Source: JAZDPK01 sp043797615 (GTDB lineage: Bacteria; Patescibacteriota; Patescibacteriia; UBA11705; JABHMO01). From it: a stretch of 29,453 bases of DNA. The notes under the pieces were generated by a model. That model was not told where the DNA came from. It made no database searches and saw only the letters and a program-made list of their open reading frames with translations. The DNA is taken from the NCBI GenBank assembly GCA_043797615.1, contig JAZDPK010000055.1, positions 1 through 29,453 of the forward strand, written 5' to 3'. This document shows, piece by piece, positions 26,077 to 29,453 of the stretch (positions are counted from its first letter, which is position 1; every line of letters begins with the position of its first letter). The position numbers were made by a program, and so were the translations under genes.

Positions 26077-28161
26077 TTATTTTCCGCTGTTCCGGGCTTT
26101 CAATATTTCCTCGAGAACATTGCCCGGCACTTCGCTGTATTTGAGCGGCTCCATCGAGAAGCTGCCGCGTCCCTGGGTCAGCGAACGCAAAGTCGTGGCG
26201 TAGCCGAACATTTCGGACAGCGGCACTTGCGCTTCGATGACCTTCACGCTGCCGCGATCGCGCATTTCATTGATCTGCGCCCGGCGCGAATTAAGGTCGC
26301 CGACAACGTCGCCCATGTTCTTTTCCGGAGTAAGCGCTTCGACTTTCATTATCGGCTCGAGCAAGATCAGGCCGGCTTTGCGCAGGGCTTCCTGCACGGC
26401 CAGGGAGCCGGCGATTTTGAAAGCGGCTTCGGACGAATCCACGTCATGATAAGAGCCGTCGAATACCGCCACTTCCACGTCAACGACCGGAAACGACGCC
26501 AGCACGCCCTTGTCCAAAGCTTCTTTAACTCCTTTGCCGATCGGCGCGATGAATTCGCGCGGAATAACGCCGCCGCGCACTTCATCGAGGAATTCAAAGC
26601 CCTTGCCCCGTTCCCGCGGCGCCACGCGCAGCCAGCAGTGGCCGTATTGGCCGCGTCCGCCAGACTGCTTGATGTATTTTCCTTCCGCTTCCGCTGATTT
26701 CTTTATCGTTTCTTTGTAAGCCACTTGCGGCGCGCCGATATTGGCGCCCACGCCGAATTCCCGCTTCATGCGGTCGACAATGATTTCCAAATGCAATTCG
26801 CCCATGCCGGAAATGATGGTTTGCAAAGTTTCTTCGTCCGTGCGCACGCGGAAAGTCGGATCTTCTTCAACCAATTTCTGAAGAGCGATGCCCATTTTTT
26901 CCTGGTCGACTTTCGTTTTCGGCTCGATGGCCACGGAGATAACCGGCTCGGGAAAAGTGATATTTTCCAAAACCAGCAATCTATCCTCGGCGCACAGCGT
27001 ATGGCCGGTGAATGTTTTTTTTAAACCAATGACGGCGGCGATGTCGCCGGCGTATACCTCGGTGATTTCTTCGCGGTGATTCGCGTGCATGCGCACGATG
27101 CGGCCGATGCGCTCGCGCTCGCCGGACGTGGTGTTGTAAACGTATGAGCCTGATTTCAAAACGCCGGAATAGACGCGGACAAAGCACAGCTTGCCGACGT
27201 ACGGATCAGTGGCGATTTTAAATGCCAAACCGGCGAACGGCTCGTTGTCATCGGCTTCGACTGCAATCATTTTGGTTTCATCCTTCAAATCGAACGCCTT
27301 GATCGCCGGCTTGTCGAGCGGCGACGGCAGGTATTCGGTCACCGCGTCGAGCAATTTCTGCACGCCTTTGTTTTTCAAGGCGCTGCCCACCATGACCGGC
27401 ACGATTTTATTGGCGATGACCGCTTTGCGCAAAGCCTTTTTCAAATCTTCGACCGCCATTTCCTCGCCGGCCAGATATTTGTCCATCAGCTTTTCATCGT
27501 ATTCAACGACCGCTTCCACCAGCTTGCCGCGGTATTCCCGCGCCTGATCCTGCAAATCGTCCGGAATTTCCGCTTCCGCGACTTTCATGCCCAGATCGTC
27601 CTCGTATATGTACGCTTTCATTAAAAATAAATCGATCAGCCCTTTGAATGTTTCCGACGCGCCGATCGGCAGTTGGATCGGATAAGCGTCCTTGGTCAGG
27701 CGCTCGCGGATCGAATCAAGGTTGGCGTAAAAATTCGCGCCGATGCGGTCCATCTTGTTGATGAACGCGATGCGCGGCACTTTGTATTTGTCCGCCTGGT
27801 GCCAGACTGTTTCGGATTGCGGCTCCACGCCGGCCACGCCGTCGAAAACAACCACGCCGCCGTCCAAAACGCGGAGCGAGCGCTCCACTTCGGCGGTAAA
27901 GTCCACATGGCCCGGAGTATCGATGATATTGATGCGGCAATCTTTCCAAAAGCAAGTGGTGGCCGCGGCCGTGATCGTGATGCCGCGCTCTTTTTCCTGC
28001 TCCATCCAGTCCATTTCCGCAGCGCCTTCGTGCACTTCGCCGATCTTGTGCTTTTTCCCGGTGTAAAACAAAATGCGCTCGCTGACCGTGGTCTTGCCGG
28101 CGTCGATGTGCGCGATGATTCCGATATTTCGAATTTTGTCGAGTGAATGTTCTCGAGGCAT
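26077..28161 (-). CDS. fusA: Elongation factor G
   Basis: 694 aa, full length. It drives translocation. G1 AHIDAGKTT, switch I KERGITITAAATT, G3 DTPGHVDFT, G4 NKMD and the domain-IV loop residues GGRGQYGH are present, and domain V has EPIMKVEALTPEKNMGDVVGDLNSRRAQI. It lies downstream of rpsG across a 139-bp gap that holds copy 2 of the paired-arm hairpin. Start context TTTATG, no Shine-Dalgarno. Confidence 0.98.
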   Translation of the reverse strand: MPREHSLDKIRNIGIIAHIDAGKTTVSERILFYTGKKHKIGEVHEGAAEMDWMEQEKERGITITAAATTCFWKDCRINIIDTPGHVDFTAEVERSLRVLDGGVVVFDGVAGVEPQSETVWHQADKYKVPRIAFINKMDRIGANFYANLDSIRERLTKDAYPIQLPIGASETFKGLIDLFLMKAYIYEDDLGMKVAEAEIPDDLQDQAREYRGKLVEAVVEYDEKLMDKYLAGEEMAVEDLKKALRKAVIANKIVPVMVGSALKNKGVQKLLDAVTEYLPSPLDKPAIKAFDLKDETKMIAVEADDNEPFAGLAFKIATDPYVGKLCFVRVYSGVLKSGSYVYNTTSGERERIGRIVRMHANHREEITEVYAGDIAAVIGLKKTFTGHTLCAEDRLLVLENITFPEPVISVAIEPKTKVDQEKMGIALQKLVEEDPTFRVRTDEETLQTIISGMGELHLEIIVDRMKREFGVGANIGAPQVAYKETIKKSAEAEGKYIKQSGGRGQYGHCWLRVAPRERGKGFEFLDEVRGGVIPREFIAPIGKGVKEALDKGVLASFPVVDVEVAVFDGSYHDVDSSEAAFKIAGSLAVQEALRKAGLILLEPIMKVEALTPEKNMGDVVGDLNSRRAQINEMRDRGSVKVIEAQVPLSEMFGYATTLRSLTQGRGSFSMEPLKYSEVPGNVLEEILKARNSGK

Positions 28162-28204
28162 AAAGATAAATAGTAATGAGTAATGGGTAACGAGGAAAAA
28201 GAAG

Positions 28205-28285
28205 AAGGCAAAGGGGGCTATAGAGGATAGTCTTGAAAATTTATGCTCGCATATCTTCTTTAGCCTTCTTGCCCTTCTCTTTATC
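28205..28285. repeat. Paired-arm hairpin element, copy 2 (rpsG-fusA gap)
   Basis: AAGGGGGCTATAGAGGATA (28211-28229) and TATCTTCTTTAGCCTTCTT (28252-28270) with loop GTCTTGAAAATTTATGCTCG. The element matches copy 1 at 13935-14013 in arms, loop and the CCCTT...TCTTTATC flank, differing at scattered positions. Confidence 0.85.
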
Positions 28286-28300
28286 TTTTTTATTTAGATT

Positions 28301-28795
28301 TTAATACCTGGCGAAATGCGCAAACGCCCTGTTCGCCTCGGCCATGCGGTGCACGTCCATTTTCTTCTTGATGGCGTCGCCTTCGTTATTAAGGGCCGCG
28401 ACGATTTCATCGGACAATTTGACGCTCATCGGCTTGCCTTTCTTGTTGTTCGCCGCGTTGATCAGCCAATGGAACGCCAAAAAGTAGCGCCGTTCGCCGC
28501 GGACCGGAAACGGAATCTGGTAATTGCCGCCGCCAATGCGTTTGCCGCGCACTTCCATCTGCGGCGTAACGTTTTTAACGGCCTGATCGAAAACAGCCAA
28601 AGCGTTTTTGAATTCTTTGCTGATTTTTCCGGCTTCAATCTGCTTTTCGATTTTATCGAAACAGCCGTAAACCACCCGCTCGGCAACCGACTTCTTGCCG
28701 CATCTCATCAGATAGTTGATGAATTTGGCAACGGTCACGCTGTTGTAGCGGATGTCCGGCTTGATTTTTCGTTTTGATGCTGGCTTGCCTCTCAT
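28301..28795 (-). CDS. rpsG: 30S ribosomal protein S7
   Basis: 164 aa. MRGKPASKRKIKPDIRYNSVTVAKFINYLMRCGKKSVAERVVYGCFD opens the protein; FDQAVKNVTPQMEVRGKRIGGGNYQIPFPVRGERRYFLAFHWLINAAN is the conserved middle; KKMDVHRMAEANRAFAHFARY closes it. It organises the 30S head. A possible promoter lies in its 187-bp upstream gap. Context ATATG. Confidence 0.97.
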   Translation of the reverse strand: MRGKPASKRKIKPDIRYNSVTVAKFINYLMRCGKKSVAERVVYGCFDKIEKQIEAGKISKEFKNALAVFDQAVKNVTPQMEVRGKRIGGGNYQIPFPVRGERRYFLAFHWLINAANNKKGKPMSVKLSDEIVAALNNEGDAIKKKMDVHRMAEANRAFAHFARY

Positions 28796-28899
28796 ATGAT
28801 AGTGATGCGAATAAACTTACATGCGAATGCCGCGAATAAATCCGTAATTAAGAAATATTCCGCGCATTTTCATTATTTATTTGCATCTATACGATTTAT

Positions 28900-28928
28900 A
28901 TTAGAATTAAACTATAATTATCTTGCAA
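28900..28928 (-). promoter_or_regulatory. Candidate promoter of rpsG-fusA
   Basis: On the minus strand TTGCAA (28928-28923), a 17-bp spacer and TCTAAT (28905-28900). The surrounding gap is very AT-rich, so the match could be chance. Confidence 0.35.
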
Positions 28929-28982
28929 CATGTCTTGGTAATAAACTTTGAATTAACTTCTATCAACTATTATCAACTTTTT

Positions 28983-29402
28983 TTAGGCTTTCGGCCTTTT
29001 CGCCCCGTAAATCGATCTTCCCTGCCGGCGGCCGTCAACGCCTTGCGTGTCGTAAACCCCGCGGACGATATGATAGCGCACGCCCGGCAAATCTTTAACG
29101 CGGCCGCCCCGCAGCATGACGACCGAGTGCTCCTGCAGATTATGGCCAACGCCCGGAATGTAAGCGGTTACTTCCTGGCCGTTGCTCAAACGGACTCTGG
29201 CGATTTTGCGCAGAGCCGAGTTCGGCTTTTTCGGCGTAGTCGTGGTGACTTTGACGCAGACGCCGCGTTTGAACGAGCAGCCCTTCGGCATCACTTTCCG
29301 CCGGCGCTGGATCGTATTCAGGACCGACTGCAAAGCCGGCGTTTTTGATTTCGATTTGACGCTGTGTCGTCCTTTTCTGACCAATTGGTTTATTGTTGGC
29401 AT
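28983..29402 (-). CDS. rpsL: 30S ribosomal protein S12
   Basis: 139 aa. MPTINQLVRKGRHSVKSKSKTPALQSV opens the protein, with a roughly 20-residue insertion before CVKVTTTTPKKPNSALRKIARVRLSNGQEVTAYIPGVGHNLQEHSVVMLRGGRVKDLPGVRYHIVRGVYDTQGVDGR, as in many Gram-positive S12. The streptomycin-site lysines in TPKKPNS and GRVKDLPG are wild-type. It opens the array; 51 bp of upstream sequence before the window edge do not show a clear promoter. Confidence 0.97.
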   Translation of the reverse strand: MPTINQLVRKGRHSVKSKSKTPALQSVLNTIQRRRKVMPKGCSFKRGVCVKVTTTTPKKPNSALRKIARVRLSNGQEVTAYIPGVGHNLQEHSVVMLRGGRVKDLPGVRYHIVRGVYDTQGVDGRRQGRSIYGAKRPKA

Positions 29403-29453
29403 AATATAAAAACGAATTAAAACCTGCCTACGCTCCTTCTAAGCTCTGGAGTT

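Overview
The window looks like a piece of a Patescibacteria (CPR) genome, probably from a Parcubacteria-like lineage. Four things suggest this. The S10-spc ribosomal operon has no rpmD (L30) between rpsE and rplO. Ribosomal genes mostly lack Shine-Dalgarno sites and start in a short AT-rich ATATG context. Several ribosomal proteins carry low-complexity or repeat-derived tails. Intergenic regions are full of short palindromic and AT-rich repeats. The lineage call is inference; no 16S gene is present.

Left edge (1-2779, minus): a partial valyl-tRNA synthetase that carries a whole histidine-phosphatase domain with all its catalytic residues, spliced in-frame after the Rossmann-fold segment and flanked by repeat-encoded linkers. 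A divergent plus-strand promoter then leads to a DHH-type phosphoesterase that has lost most metal ligands (3147-4277). Next come three tRNAs, Ile(UAU), Val(GAC) and Val(CAC), each followed by a hairpin whose left arm starts at the encoded CCA.

Accessory block (5200-8580, plus): a three-gene unit of a HypC-like small chaperone, an EamA/DMT transporter and a protein resembling hydrogenase-neighbourhood family DUF6390. It is followed by three small helical or coiled-coil orphans with strong Shine-Dalgarno sites, their own promoters and clear Rho-independent terminators. This block is the most promising place for an undescribed system.

Right two thirds (8768-29402, minus): one long informational array. 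In transcription order it is rpsL, rpsG, fusA, a small Phd-like gene, tuf, rpsJ, rplC, rplD, rplW, rplB, rpsS, rplV, rpsC, rplP, rpmC, rpsQ, rplN, rplX, rplE, rpsN (zinc type), rpsH, rplF, rplR, rpsE, rplO, secY, adk, map, a small membrane protein, ruvX and recO. It covers ribosome assembly, elongation, secretion, N-terminal Met removal and recombination. A strong promoter precedes tuf and an extended -10 precedes adk.

Repeats are the second theme. A palindromic element (core CAGTGCAG...CTGCACTG inside an AT-rich composite) occurs five times, twice inside coding sequence (valS, rpsQ). Other palindromes supply the ends of eamA, the DUF6390-like gene, rplE and rpsE. An 8-bp phased repeat sits upstream of adk, rpsE, rplP and tuf.
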